64,000 nucleotides of DNA. Origin: Clostridium acidisoli DSM 12555. GTDB lineage: Bacteria; Bacillota; Clostridia; Clostridiales; Clostridiaceae. A program made the translations under genes and the position numbers. The stretch covers positions 186,001 through 250,000 of the forward strand of contig NZ_FWXH01000003.1 in assembly GCF_900176305.1 (NCBI RefSeq), written 5' to 3'. The notes under the pieces were generated by a model. That model worked only from the letters and a program-made list of their open reading frames with translations. It did no database searches and was not told where the DNA came from. Positions 18,816 to 27,980 of this stretch are shown here, piece after piece (position 1 is the first letter of the stretch; every line of letters starts with the position of its first letter).

Positions 18816-19367
18816 TTGCGAGAGTTGATTAAAATAATTGCAGCATATATTTCTGTAACAAATGGATATTCAAATGAAGATGAACAAAGAGTGGAATATG
18901 GGATTAGAATATTTACTTTTGAAATACTTAAAATAATAATAGTAATAAGCATATTTGCATTTTTTCATAAGACTTTGGAGGCAGCAGTAGCCATTTTAAC
19001 TATGTCATTAATAAAGCCGTTTATAGGTGGTTATCATGAAAATACTCAAGTAAAATGTTTTATAGCCACATTAATAATTATTGGATGCATTGTATATTTG
19101 TCGTTGAACGTGCCAATGCATAATATAGCTAAGGTTATATTATATGTGGTATGTTTATATGCCATGTGGCAGCAAGCACCAATAATTAATAAAGATATGA
19201 AATTAACTAAAGCTAGTCTTATTAAACGAAATAGAAAGATAGGGATTTCTATTTCTATAGTATTTATTTTGTTTTCATTTTTAGCTTACAGATTACAGAT
19301 AATTTCTAATATAATATGTTGGACTATACTTTTTCAAGTAATATTCATGTTTAATAAAAGAGAATAA
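18816..19367 (+). CDS. agrB: AgrB-like membrane peptidase for the signal peptide
   Basis: AgrB proteins are membrane cysteine endopeptidases that trim the AgrD C-terminus and form the ring. The 183-residue product has about five to six membrane helices. The catalytic pair is H74 and C81 in GGYHENTQVKC, with the same spacing as His77 and Cys84 of S. aureus AgrB. Translation starts at TTG with an AAAGGGGA site. The gene follows agrC, so the order is D-C-B rather than the usual B-D-C-A. Confidence 0.88.
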   Translation: MRELIKIIAAYISVTNGYSNEDEQRVEYGIRIFTFEILKIIIVISIFAFFHKTLEAAVAILTMSLIKPFIGGYHENTQVKCFIATLIIIGCIVYLSLNVPMHNIAKVILYVVCLYAMWQQAPIINKDMKLTKASLIKRNRKIGISISIVFILFSFLAYRLQIISNIICWTILFQVIFMFNKRE

Positions 19368-19444
19368 ACTAAAAAAAAGATGAATTTATTTAATAAAGAG
19401 TTATAATTAATATGTAGCAAATGTTTAGTTGAGGAGAAGATAAA

Positions 19445-20314
19445 ATGAATATAGGTAGAAATGATAAGTGTTGGTGTAAAAGTGGTTTAAAATATAAAAG
19501 ATGCCACTTAGAATTTGATGAAAAATTAGAATCATTAAAACTTAAGGGATTTGAGGTTCCTTCGCAAGATATGATTAAAAATAAAGAGCAGATAAATTGT
19601 ATTAGAGAAAGTGCCAAAATCAATAATGCAGTGCTAGATCATGTAGCAGAGAACATTAAAGAGGGAATGAGTACAGAAGAAATTGATAAATTAGTATATG
19701 ACTATACAATATCAAGAGGAGCAATACCTGCTCCATTAAATTTTGAAGGATTTCCTAAAAGTGTATGTACATCTATAAATGAAGAAATATGCCATGGTAT
19801 ACCTAGCAAAGATATTATATTAAAAAGCGGAGATATCGTAAATGTGGATGTATCAACAATATTTAATGGATATTATTCAGATGCATCAAGAATGTTTATG
19901 ATTGGTGATGTAAGTAACAAAGCTAAAAAATTAGTTGAGGTATCAAAAGAATGCCTTATTAAAGGAGTAGAAGCAGTTAAACCTTGGGGATTTTTGGGTG
20001 ATATAGGTGCTGCTGTTCAGGAACATGCAGAAAAAAATGGATATTCTGTTGTTAGAGATTTCGGTGGACATGGAGTTGGAATACAATTTCATGAGGAACC
20101 ATTTGTTCCTCATGTTGGAAACAAGGGTGAAGGAGTAGTTCTTGCACCTGGAATGATATTTACAATTGAGCCTATGATAAACGAAGGAAGCCCTGAGCTG
20201 TTTGTTGATGAAGAAAATGATTGGACGGCTATAACAGAGGATGGATTGCTTTCTTCGCAATGGGAATATACTATTTTAGTAACAGAGGATGGAATTGAAA
20301 TATTAGCTAAATAA
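19445..20314 (+). CDS. map: Type I methionine aminopeptidase with N-terminal SEC-C zinc motif
   Basis: The 289-residue enzyme removes initiator methionine from new proteins. The C-terminal pita-bread domain (about 40-289) shows the five metal ligands: Asp in NVDVS, Asp in YSDASRMF, His in GGHGVG, Glu in TIEPMI and Glu in SQWEYTI. The first 25 residues, GRNDKCWCKSGLKYKRCH, form a SEC-C zinc knuckle as in SecA tails, which may help ribosome or protein contact. A housekeeping map usually sits in the ribosomal protein operon, so this is probably a second copy. GAGGAGA precedes the ATG. Confidence 0.93.
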   Translation: MNIGRNDKCWCKSGLKYKRCHLEFDEKLESLKLKGFEVPSQDMIKNKEQINCIRESAKINNAVLDHVAENIKEGMSTEEIDKLVYDYTISRGAIPAPLNFEGFPKSVCTSINEEICHGIPSKDIILKSGDIVNVDVSTIFNGYYSDASRMFMIGDVSNKAKKLVEVSKECLIKGVEAVKPWGFLGDIGAAVQEHAEKNGYSVVRDFGGHGVGIQFHEEPFVPHVGNKGEGVVLAPGMIFTIEPMINEGSPELFVDEENDWTAITEDGLLSSQWEYTILVTEDGIEILAK

Positions 20315-20327
20315 TTTAACATATATT

Positions 20328-20378
20328 AAAGGTGTATTGAAATGACTGCAAAGGATTTTGATACATCTTTTTTATTTT
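20328..20378 (+). terminator. Probable terminator after map
   Basis: AAGGTGTAT pairs, with one G-U, with ATACATCTT across a loop of about 21 bases. A T-rich run follows. It ends before the AraC gene's ribosome site. Confidence 0.55.
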
Positions 20379-20402
20379 TTTACTTATATTAAGGAGGAGA
20401 AT

Positions 20403-21233
20403 ATGAACAAAAATGATCTTTATTTTCACATTCACTATTGTAATCATAAGGAGACACAAGATGATTGGAGATATAGGGAAAAGATAGATAGAAGGCTTAG
20501 ACATCACGAATTTTTTTTAGTTACTGGAGGAAAGGGGTATATAACAGTAGAATTAAAAAAATACAGTGTAAAAAAGGGAATGTTATTTTATCTTAAACCT
20601 GAGGTTCATCATATAATTGAAACTGATTTAGAGGAGCCTCTTAATTTTTTATCGGTTCACTTTAATTTTATTCATGTAAATTTTGAGGATAATCAATGGA
20701 GTTTAAAAAATGAAACTAGAAATTTAAAATTAAATACTATGCAAGAATTTAAAGATTATTATGTGATTTTTAACGATTTTAAGAAACTTGTTCAGGTTTG
20801 GAGTGAAAAATTACCAAGCTATGAATTTCGCTCTAAAATTTTACTTCAAAAATTGTTACTTGAAATACATGATAATGTAAAAAAACAAAACACAAATTAT
20901 GCCACTTTGCTTAAAATAGAAAAGGTTATAAGGTATATGCATGAAAACATAAATTGTACAATTAAATTAAATGATTTATCAACTCTTGTAGACTTGTCTA
21001 ATACATATCTATCTAGAACCTTTAAAGAAATTACAGGTTATTCAATTATTGAATTTTTTAATAAAATGAAAATAGATAAGTCCAAAGAAATTATCAGTGT
21101 AGGGGATAAAAAGATTAAGGAGGTTTCAGATATACTTGGATTTAAGGACGAATTTTATTTCAGTAGACTATTTAAAAAAATTGAAGGAGTAAGTCCAAAA
21201 GAATTTTACAGCAAAAATGTCCATGGATATTAA
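20403..21233 (+). CDS. AraC-family transcriptional regulator
   Basis: The 276-residue protein has an N-terminal cupin-like ligand domain (HHEFFLVTGGKGYI, KGMLFYLKPEVHH) and a C-terminal double helix-turn-helix (about 175-276) with the AraC signature region LGFKDEFYFSRLFKK and GVSPKEF. The AAGGAGGAG site fixes the ATG at 20403; an upstream in-frame ATG lies inside the preceding terminator. It is followed by an MFS exporter in the same direction, 77 bases on, which it may control. Cupin AraC proteins commonly sense sugars or glycosides. Confidence 0.88.
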   Translation: MNKNDLYFHIHYCNHKETQDDWRYREKIDRRLRHHEFFLVTGGKGYITVELKKYSVKKGMLFYLKPEVHHIIETDLEEPLNFLSVHFNFIHVNFEDNQWSLKNETRNLKLNTMQEFKDYYVIFNDFKKLVQVWSEKLPSYEFRSKILLQKLLLEIHDNVKKQNTNYATLLKIEKVIRYMHENINCTIKLNDLSTLVDLSNTYLSRTFKEITGYSIIEFFNKMKIDKSKEIISVGDKKIKEVSDILGFKDEFYFSRLFKKIEGVSPKEFYSKNVHGY

Positions 21234-21310
21234 AATATTGCATGGATTAAAGCCATTGTTTAACTTATAATTAGTTTATAATTGTAAAGCACGAGAGAAG
21301 GTTGACATTA

Positions 21311-22534
21311 TTGAAAATTTGGAAAAGAAATTTAATTGTATGTTGGTTTGGAACATTTGTTACGTTGATAGGAATGAGTCAAATAGCGCCTATAATGCCA
21401 CTGTATATAAAACAACTTGGTATTCAAAATACTGGCTTAATTGAACAAATATCAGGTGTTGCTTTTGGAGTAACGTTTATAGTATCTGCAATTTTTTCAC
21501 CTATATGGGGTTATGCTGCAGATAAAATTGGAAGAAAACCTATGCTTCTACGTGCAAGTCTCGGTATGTCTATCGTAGTGGGAAGTATGGGGTTAGCTCA
21601 AAATGTATATCAGCTGATTGGACTTAGAATACTTCAAGGGGTTATAACCGGATATAGTACGGCTTGTACAACACTTATAGCAACTCAAACAGAAAAAAAA
21701 CATGCAGGGTGGGCATTAGGAGTACTTTCAACAGCATCCGTGTCAGGATCACTGCTTGGTCCATTACTTGGTGGATATTTGGATGAAATTTTAGGATTAA
21801 AGTTTACATTTTTCTTAACTGGTGGACTTATGTTAGTTGCATTTACTGCAACTTTGTTATTTGTTAAAGAAGAATTTGTGCCACAGGAAAAAGAGGTTCT
21901 AAGTACTAAAGAAATTTGGAGAAAGCTACCGGACGCAAGTCTTATAACAACTATGTTTGTGACATCATTTGTTTTGCAACTAGCATATTATTCAATAGAG
22001 CCAATTATAACTGTATATATAACTCAAATATCTAAAAACTTAAATCATATAGCACTAATATCGGGAATGGCATTTTCTGCATCTGGACTTGCAAGTATTA
22101 TAGCAGCACCAAGACTAGGAAAATTATCAGATAAAGTTGGAGCACATAAAATTATTTTAGGGGCACTTATTGTAGCTGGAATAATATTTATACCACAGGC
22201 ATTTGTGAAAAATCCATGGCAATTAATGGGGCTAAGGTTTATGCTTGGAATTGCAACTGCAGGGTTAGCTCCTTCAATTAATACATTAATTAAGAAAATA
22301 ACACCAGAAAATCTTACAGGTAGAATTTTTGGATTTAATATGTCTGCATTTTATCTAGGTACCTTTGGAGGATCCATTCTTGGAGGTCAAATAGCAGCAC
22401 ATTTAGGTATAAAATATGTATTTTTTATTACAAGCACGCTACTTATTCTAAATGCGATATGGGTTTATAAGAAGGTTTTTACAAAATTAAATGCAGATAG
22501 CAAAAACAAGGAAATTAGCAAACAGATAGTGTGA
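21311..22534 (+). CDS. Major facilitator superfamily efflux transporter
   Basis: The product has about 407 residues and twelve predicted membrane helices. The MFS motif A region GYAADKIGRKP lies in the loop between helices 2 and 3, and a second copy, RLGKLSDKVGAHK, lies in the equivalent loop of the C-terminal half. The pattern fits DHA1 drug exporters (MdtG/TetA-like). I choose the TTG at 21311, nine bases after GAGAAGG, over a TTG at 21302 that abuts the site. The substrate is unknown. The preceding AraC gene may regulate it. Confidence 0.85.
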   Translation: MKIWKRNLIVCWFGTFVTLIGMSQIAPIMPLYIKQLGIQNTGLIEQISGVAFGVTFIVSAIFSPIWGYAADKIGRKPMLLRASLGMSIVVGSMGLAQNVYQLIGLRILQGVITGYSTACTTLIATQTEKKHAGWALGVLSTASVSGSLLGPLLGGYLDEILGLKFTFFLTGGLMLVAFTATLLFVKEEFVPQEKEVLSTKEIWRKLPDASLITTMFVTSFVLQLAYYSIEPIITVYITQISKNLNHIALISGMAFSASGLASIIAAPRLGKLSDKVGAHKIILGALIVAGIIFIPQAFVKNPWQLMGLRFMLGIATAGLAPSINTLIKKITPENLTGRIFGFNMSAFYLGTFGGSILGGQIAAHLGIKYVFFITSTLLILNAIWVYKKVFTKLNADSKNKEISKQIV

Positions 22535-22579
22535 AAGAAGAAACTATATCATTGATAAAACAATAGAAATTTGAAAACA

Positions 22580-22636
22580 AGCGACTAAAGCTTTTCACCC
22601 AAAAACCATAGGTGATAAGCTTTAGCCGCTATTTAT
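22580..22636. terminator. Hairpin terminator between MFS and adenosine deaminase genes
   Basis: AGCG-CTAAAGCTTTTCACC pairs with GGTGATAAGCTTTAG-CGCT over a loop of about 11 bases. The genes converge, so it can serve both. The plus-strand T tail is weak. Confidence 0.7.
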
Positions 22637-22649
22637 ATTAAAATGAAAA

Positions 22650-23684
22650 TCATTTATTCAATGATTTAACACTTTCATTAAACTTATTTAGCATAAGATT
22701 TTTACACTCATTAGTAACAAATGCGGAAGTTATTCCATTTCTAATTAATTTCAAAACTTCATCTAAAGAAAAATTTAGCTTTGAAATTAAATTTATATAT
22801 TCATCTATTAAAGTTATATTTGAAACTGTTCTATTATCAGTATTTAAAGTTACATTTATACCTTGCTTTAAATATGTTTTTATAGGATGTTCAACATAGT
22901 TATTAATTGCTTTTGTGTGTAAATTACTAGTTGGACACATTTCTAATGTAACTTGACTTTCAATAAGGTATTCTAAAGTTTTAGAGTCCCTATAGGCATA
23001 TATACCATGCCCAATTCTTGAAGCGTGTAATAAATCTATGGATTTTAATATGTTTTGATAAATTCCAGTTTCTCCTGCATGTATAGTTATGTTAATTCCA
23101 GATTTATAAGCTAAATCAAATGCTTTTTTATGAAGTTCTGGAGGGAAATCACTCTCATTTCCAGCTAAATCAACAGCTACAACACCATATGAAATATATT
23201 TTTTTGCGAGATTAACTACCTTTATGGAATCATCCACAGAGTTATGTCTTAAAGAACATAATATGAGCTTAGATACAACTCCATATTTGTCCTTTCCATC
23301 TTTCATAGCTTGTAAAGTAGCTTCTATTGATTCCTCAGCAGTTAAGTTTCCATTTTCATGCTGAAGAGGTGCAAATCTTAGTTCAGTATATATAATGCCG
23401 TCCTTTTTTGAATCTTCAATAAGTTCCATAACTATTCTGTAAATATTTTCTTTGCTTTGCATAACTCTTAAAGGAAAATTAAATTTTTCTAAGTATTCGT
23501 TTAATGAATTACAATTTTCCTTTACTTGAAAGTATTCTATTGAAGTATCTATACTTGAAAAAGGTACTAATAAACTATTTGACTTTGCAAGTTCAAAAAG
23601 TGTTTCAGGTCTCACGCTGCCGTCAATATGACAATGTAGTTCTGTTTTTGGTATATTTTTAATAATTTTTTCTATATCTAACAT
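22650..23684 (-). CDS. add: Adenosine deaminase
   Basis: The enzyme converts adenosine to inosine in purine salvage. The 344-residue TIM barrel has the zinc ligands H17 and H19 in ELHCHIDGS, His in ITIHAGE with the catalytic Glu, the SRIGHGI histidine, and Asp in TLNTDNRT, the usual TDDP/TDN zinc-Asp motif. The start has an AGAGGAG site on the minus strand. It is a single-gene unit with its own terminator. Confidence 0.95.
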   Translation of the reverse strand: MLDIEKIIKNIPKTELHCHIDGSVRPETLFELAKSNSLLVPFSSIDTSIEYFQVKENCNSLNEYLEKFNFPLRVMQSKENIYRIVMELIEDSKKDGIIYTELRFAPLQHENGNLTAEESIEATLQAMKDGKDKYGVVSKLILCSLRHNSVDDSIKVVNLAKKYISYGVVAVDLAGNESDFPPELHKKAFDLAYKSGINITIHAGETGIYQNILKSIDLLHASRIGHGIYAYRDSKTLEYLIESQVTLEMCPTSNLHTKAINNYVEHPIKTYLKQGINVTLNTDNRTVSNITLIDEYINLISKLNFSLDEVLKLIRNGITSAFVTNECKNLMLNKFNESVKSLNK

Positions 23685-23854
23685 TTTAACTCCTCTTAAA
23701 TTTTTAAAAGTTTTTAAAATCTATTATAACGCAAAAATAATAAAATATCGACTATTAAAAAATGTTTTTAAGACAAAGCATTAGTTTTGTCTATTAACTA
23801 TGATTTACAATTATGTTAATATTAATTATAAAGTCAAATAAAGGGAGTGTTAGT

Positions 23855-25162
23855 TTGAAAAATTCAAAAACAAAAAAGTTTTCTGTGCTCTTATTAACTT
23901 TATGCTTTAGTATAGTTATTTCTTTTAACTTATCTAAATCAGTTAGTGCTGCTGAATCTGTTAACAACTCAATAGATACAGTAGGTATTGCTAATAATTA
24001 TCCTATAATTATGGTGCATGGTCTTTTTGGATGGGGAAACGATGAACTTTATGGAATAAATTATTGGGGAGGAGCTGAGAGCTTAAAACAAATTCTAACA
24101 AGCAAAGGATATACAATTTATACACCAACCATAGGTTCTGTATCTAGTAACTGGGATAGAGCCTGCGAATTATATGCATATATAAAAGGTGGCACAGTGG
24201 ATTATGGGGAAGCTCATGCAAAAAAATATGGACATAACAGGTATGGACGAACTTACCCTGGCGTGTATCAGCAATTTGGAACGCTTGATAGATCGGGACA
24301 AATTCAAAAAATACATCTTATTGGACACAGTATGGGGGGACAAACAGTAAGGGTTCTTGCTCAATTGCTTGAAAATGGAGATGCTGATGAGATAAATAAT
24401 ACACCATCAGATGATATTAGTCCTCTTTTTACAGGAGGTCATCATTGGATTGAAAGTATAACAACTATTGCTACGCCACATGATGGAAGTCAGGAATCAC
24501 ATGAACAAGAAGGTATAGAACCTATGGCCCACGATTTTTTTGCAGCAATGGCAGTACAAGGTGGTCTTGTTAATTCTGACAATCCATGCTTTGATTTTAG
24601 ATTAGACCAGTGGGGACTTAAAAAGGAGCCAAGTGAATCATATCAGAGTTATTATAAAAGAGTAGTTACTAGCAATATATGGAAAGATACTAAGGATCTC
24701 AGTGTATGGGATTTAGCACCTGAAGGAGCTAAAGAATTGAATTCTTGGGTTAAGGCACAAAGTGATATTTATTATTTCTCATTGGCTTGCGAAGATACTC
24801 ACAAAAGTTTATTTACGCCATATCAAGTACCAAACTTAAATATGAACCCTCTTCTTTTAAAGAGTTCATATCTTATGGGTGCTTATATAAATAACAAACC
24901 AGGAGATGTACCAATTGACAGTACCTGGTGGGAAAATGACGGAATAGTAAGTGTTGTTTCTGCAACATATCCAAAAGTTGGGTCAGATGATAAAATGGTT
25001 CAATATAGTGGAACACCACAAAAAGGTGTGTGGAACTATTTGGGAGAAATAGACAACATAGATCATATAGAAGTAGTTGGATTAAGTCATCCTGAAACTC
25101 GTCAATACCTTGAGAATAAATATATTGATTTGGCAAAGACTTTATCAAATCTTCCTAAATAA
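23855..25162 (+). CDS. Secreted triacylglycerol lipase (family I.5-like)
   Basis: The product has about 435 residues: a signal peptide (KKFSVLLLTLCFSIVISF, VSAAES cleavage region), then an alpha/beta hydrolase. S159 in GHSMGGQT is the nucleophile. NYPIIMVHGLFGWG is the oxyanion-hole strand, ENDGIVSV holds the likely catalytic Asp and IDHIEVVG the His. YGEAHAKKYGHNRYGR and the aromatic WDRACELYAY segment resemble the zinc- and calcium-bearing lipases of Geobacillus and Staphylococcus. The TTG start at 23855 has AAGGGAG in front and gives a proper signal peptide; the ATG at 23813 does not. It probably hydrolyses lipids outside the cell. Confidence 0.92.
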   Translation: MKNSKTKKFSVLLLTLCFSIVISFNLSKSVSAAESVNNSIDTVGIANNYPIIMVHGLFGWGNDELYGINYWGGAESLKQILTSKGYTIYTPTIGSVSSNWDRACELYAYIKGGTVDYGEAHAKKYGHNRYGRTYPGVYQQFGTLDRSGQIQKIHLIGHSMGGQTVRVLAQLLENGDADEINNTPSDDISPLFTGGHHWIESITTIATPHDGSQESHEQEGIEPMAHDFFAAMAVQGGLVNSDNPCFDFRLDQWGLKKEPSESYQSYYKRVVTSNIWKDTKDLSVWDLAPEGAKELNSWVKAQSDIYYFSLACEDTHKSLFTPYQVPNLNMNPLLLKSSYLMGAYINNKPGDVPIDSTWWENDGIVSVVSATYPKVGSDDKMVQYSGTPQKGVWNYLGEIDNIDHIEVVGLSHPETRQYLENKYIDLAKTLSNLPK

Positions 25163-25172
25163 AAAATATTAC

Positions 25173-25223
25173 AAGGTTACTCAATAATTATGTTAAAGCA
25201 TAATGTTATTGAGTAGCCTTTAT
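25173..25223 (+). terminator. Terminator after the lipase gene
   Basis: AAGGTTACTCAATAA pairs perfectly with TTATTGAGTAGCCTT apart from one position, loop of about 18 bases, followed by a short T-rich tail. Confidence 0.8.
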
Positions 25224-25303
25224 TGATTACGTAATAAAATACACTTTAAGAGAGTTATGATATAATAGTTACAACAGAATAATGAATATGGTGGTGATTA
25301 TAA

Positions 25304-25780
25304 GTGTCAAAAATAAAAACAAATGCTATGAGAATCCTTGATCAGAAAAAAATTCAGTACCAGGTCATAACATATGATGTATTGGATGGTAAAATAGATG
25401 GAAAAGCTGTATCAAAGAAAATAAACAAAGATCCAAAAGAAGTATATAAAACATTGGTAGCAGAAGGACAGAGCAAGGAACTTTATGTATTTGTAATACC
25501 AGTGGAAGAGGAACTAGATTTAAAAAAGGCTGCAACTGTAGCAGAAGAAAAAAGTGTAAATATGATACATGTGAAGGATATACAAAAGCACACAGGATAC
25601 ATTAGGGGGGGATGCTCTCCTATAGGAATGAAAAAAAATTATAGAACTTTCATAAATGTAACTGCAGAACAAATGGATAATATAGTTATAAGTGCAGGAA
25701 AAATAGGAACACAAATTGAGCTTGAACCACATATACTTGCAGAAGTTACAGGAGCTAAGTTTAAAGAAATAATAAGATAA
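25304..25780 (+). CDS. ybaK: Cys-tRNA(Pro)/Cys-tRNA(Cys) deacylase (YbaK/EbsC family)
   Basis: YbaK proteins hydrolyse Cys-tRNA(Pro) mischarged by prolyl-tRNA synthetase. The 158-residue product matches the family length. TNAMRILDQKKIQYQV is the N-terminal helix. The KTLVAEG strand carries the conserved Lys, and GYIRGGCSPIGMKK is the active-site GGxSPxG loop. The start is GTG with GGTGGTGA ahead. It is a single gene with no operon partner. Confidence 0.93.
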   Translation: MSKIKTNAMRILDQKKIQYQVITYDVLDGKIDGKAVSKKINKDPKEVYKTLVAEGQSKELYVFVIPVEEELDLKKAATVAEEKSVNMIHVKDIQKHTGYIRGGCSPIGMKKNYRTFINVTAEQMDNIVISAGKIGTQIELEPHILAEVTGAKFKEIIR

Positions 25781-25860
25781 AGTTTGATATTAAAACCTAT
25801 TTATTGTCTATAATATATTAATAAGTCGTATATAGTAAAGACAATATTTGAGGTGTGATT

Positions 25861-26412
25861 ATGTATAAAAAGATTATATATTTATTGATAGCCATGACTT
25901 TTGTATTAACTGCATGTTATAATTCTGGTAGTAAGTCCGTGTATAATTATGATACTAGAATACAATATTATTTCACAAAAAATGGTGATCATCCTGAGAA
26001 AGCTCTGGTGAAAATTATAAATGCAGCTAGAAGTAATTTGGATATTGCAATATATTCTGTAACTCAAAAAGATATTGCAAAGGCAATTATACAAGCTAAA
26101 AAAAGAGGAGTAAAAGTTAGAATAATAACAGATCGTCAGGAAGCTAATTCTAAATCAGAAATGGGAGTGCTACAATTGTTTAGAGATAGTGAAATTCCGG
26201 TGAAAGTAAATTGTCATCAAGGACTTATGCATATGAAAGTAAGTATTGTTGATAAAAATATTGTTACTACTGGATCTTATAATTATACTGAACAAGCAAG
26301 CACAAATAATGATGAGGTACTTGTTGTTATAAATAGTCCAAATTCCGTTAATGACTTTGAAACTCAATTTGAAAATATGTGGAATGACAATGATAATTTT
26401 CAAGACTTTTGA
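25861..26412 (+). CDS. Lipoprotein with a single phospholipase D (HKD) motif
   Basis: The 183-residue protein has a lipobox (FVLTAC) for lipid attachment and one PLD-type repeat, H124-x-K126-x4-D131 in HMKVSIVD, followed by TTGSYNYTEQA. Single-motif PLD proteins of this size (Nuc-like) dimerise to make the active site, and several are nucleases that cut DNA or RNA; others act on lipids. Surface attachment suggests degradation of external nucleic acid or phospholipid. ATG at 25861 has AGGTG in front; the upstream GTG does not. Confidence 0.82.
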   Translation: MYKKIIYLLIAMTFVLTACYNSGSKSVYNYDTRIQYYFTKNGDHPEKALVKIINAARSNLDIAIYSVTQKDIAKAIIQAKKRGVKVRIITDRQEANSKSEMGVLQLFRDSEIPVKVNCHQGLMHMKVSIVDKNIVTTGSYNYTEQASTNNDEVLVVINSPNSVNDFETQFENMWNDNDNFQDF

Positions 26413-26453
26413 AGATTATAAGGGCAATCTTTCATGGAAGAAGGTAATTACAT

Positions 26454-27374
26454 ATGAATAATAAAATTTTAAAGTCAAATGTGCTGCTATTACTTACAGC
26501 AGCAATATGGGGCTTTGCATTTGTTGCTCAACGTGTAGGAATAAAATATGTAGGTGCATTTACTTTTAATGGTATAAGGTTTGCATTAGGAAGCATATCT
26601 TTAATTCCATTGATAATGTTTTTTAATAAAAACAAAGAGCAAGCAAAAAACATAGAGAGAAGTGCAGTATTTCCAGGGATAATTGCAGGAATAATACTTT
26701 TTGCTGCATCATCTCTTCAACAAGTAGGGATTATAGGAACTACAGCAGGAAAAGCAGGATTTATAACTGGTTTATATATTGTTTTAGTTCCTATACTTGG
26801 TATATTTTTAAAACAATATATTGGTATAAATTCTTGGATTGGAGCTATTGTTGCAGTAATAGGACTTTATTTATTATGTGTTACTGGAAAATTTGATATT
26901 TCTACTAGTGATATGCTTATACTTTCAAGTGCGCTTTTTTTTGCAATACATATAATTTTAATTGATTTTTTATCGCTTAAAGTAAACTCACTTAATTTGG
27001 CTTTTTTTCAATTTTTAACTTGTTCAATTTTAAGTATAATTTCAGCAATAATATTTGAAAATATAAATATTACGAACATACTACATGCTTCGGTGCCAAT
27101 ATTGTATGGGGGAATTTTTTCTGTTGGTGTAGCATATACTCTACAGATATTTGGCCAAAAACATGCAGAACCATCACATGCTGCTATAATTATGAGCATG
27201 GAATCTGTTTTTGCTACAATTGGTGGTTTCATAATATTACACGAATATTCAAATTTAAGAAGTATAATAGGATGTTTACTTATTTTAGCAGGGATGATTA
27301 TAGCTCAGGTTAAGATAAATAAAAAAACTATAGAAGAAAGTGAGGACTACGATAAGGTGAGCGTAGGCAAGTAA
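26454..27374 (+). CDS. EamA/DMT-superfamily permease
   Basis: The 306-residue membrane protein has ten predicted helices in two five-helix EamA halves. Typical segments are AAIWGFAFVAQRVG, FTFNGIRFALG, and, in the second half, EPSHAAIIMSMESVFATIGG. Members export or import amino acids, nucleobases or other metabolites. The substrate is not recognisable. The last 20 residues are charged and cytosolic. It lies 41 bases after the PLD lipoprotein gene, possibly in one transcript, with GGAAGAAGG before ATG. Confidence 0.88.
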   Translation: MNNKILKSNVLLLLTAAIWGFAFVAQRVGIKYVGAFTFNGIRFALGSISLIPLIMFFNKNKEQAKNIERSAVFPGIIAGIILFAASSLQQVGIIGTTAGKAGFITGLYIVLVPILGIFLKQYIGINSWIGAIVAVIGLYLLCVTGKFDISTSDMLILSSALFFAIHIILIDFLSLKVNSLNLAFFQFLTCSILSIISAIIFENINITNILHASVPILYGGIFSVGVAYTLQIFGQKHAEPSHAAIIMSMESVFATIGGFIILHEYSNLRSIIGCLLILAGMIIAQVKINKKTIEESEDYDKVSVGK

Positions 27375-27412
27375 GAAATCACAAATTTTTAATAGATAAC
27401 CTTGAATTAACC

Positions 27413-27608
27413 ATATAAAGAAATTGTGAAGTACCTGGTTAAAGTTTTTTACTCTTCTACGTGAGTAAAAAGGTGAAAGATTGCCAGAGTGGCAAGATGG
27501 AAGAGTTAACGGCCTTGGCATCGTCAAATCTTTCATCTAGCCGAAGGCTTTCTTTAATCTTTTTATTATGATAAAATTCTTTAGTCTTTGCTTAGCAATT
27601 TATAACTA
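27413..27608. repeat. Imperfect inverted-repeat element related to the IS1634-like remnants
   Basis: The right part (CATCTAGCCGAAGGCTTTCTTTAATC and onward to TTGCTTAGCAATTTATAAC, here in shortened form) matches the leader of the element at 9747-9840. The middle contains AAGATGGAAGAGTTAACG and its near complement CGTCAAATCTTTCATCT, so it folds on itself. The left part matches, in reverse, 55690-55755. No coding potential remains. It looks like a MITE-like derivative that inserted between two genes. Confidence 0.65.
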
Positions 27609-27668
27609 TTTAGAACAAAACCTTACTTATTAAACAAACTATATAAGTAAAAATTAGGAGGATGGGCT

Positions 27669-27911
27669 TTGGAAACAAAAACTAGAATGGAAGCAATTAT
27701 CGCAGTAATATACTTAATAATAATTTTTGTAATTAAAAATATAGTGTTAGATAAAAAATATGATAAGAATAAAAGTGAACTTATATTTAATAGTCTAAGT
27801 TTTTTATTGATTCCATATTTTTTAGCATTAAAGCAAATATCACTAGCAGCAATAGTCTTAATAGTTATAGTTTGGCAGTATTTTATAAGCAAACGTAGAA
27901 AAAATAAATAA
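27669..27911 (+). CDS. Small membrane protein of 80 residues, unknown function
   Basis: The TTG start follows TTAGGAGGA at the right distance. The product has two to three hydrophobic helices (IIAVIYLIIIFVI, LSFLLIPYFLA, AAIVLIVIVWQYFI) and a basic end, SKRRKNK. No family is recognised. It lies between the inverted-repeat element and the M29 aminopeptidase, 69 bases ahead of the latter, and may be co-transcribed with it. Confidence 0.6.
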   Translation: METKTRMEAIIAVIYLIIIFVIKNIVLDKKYDKNKSELIFNSLSFLLIPYFLALKQISLAAIVLIVIVWQYFISKRRKNK

Positions 27912-27980
27912 AGTGAAATATTAACTATAAAATTATATAATGTATATAGGTCTAAAAAGTGAATAGAAAGAGGTGCAAGT

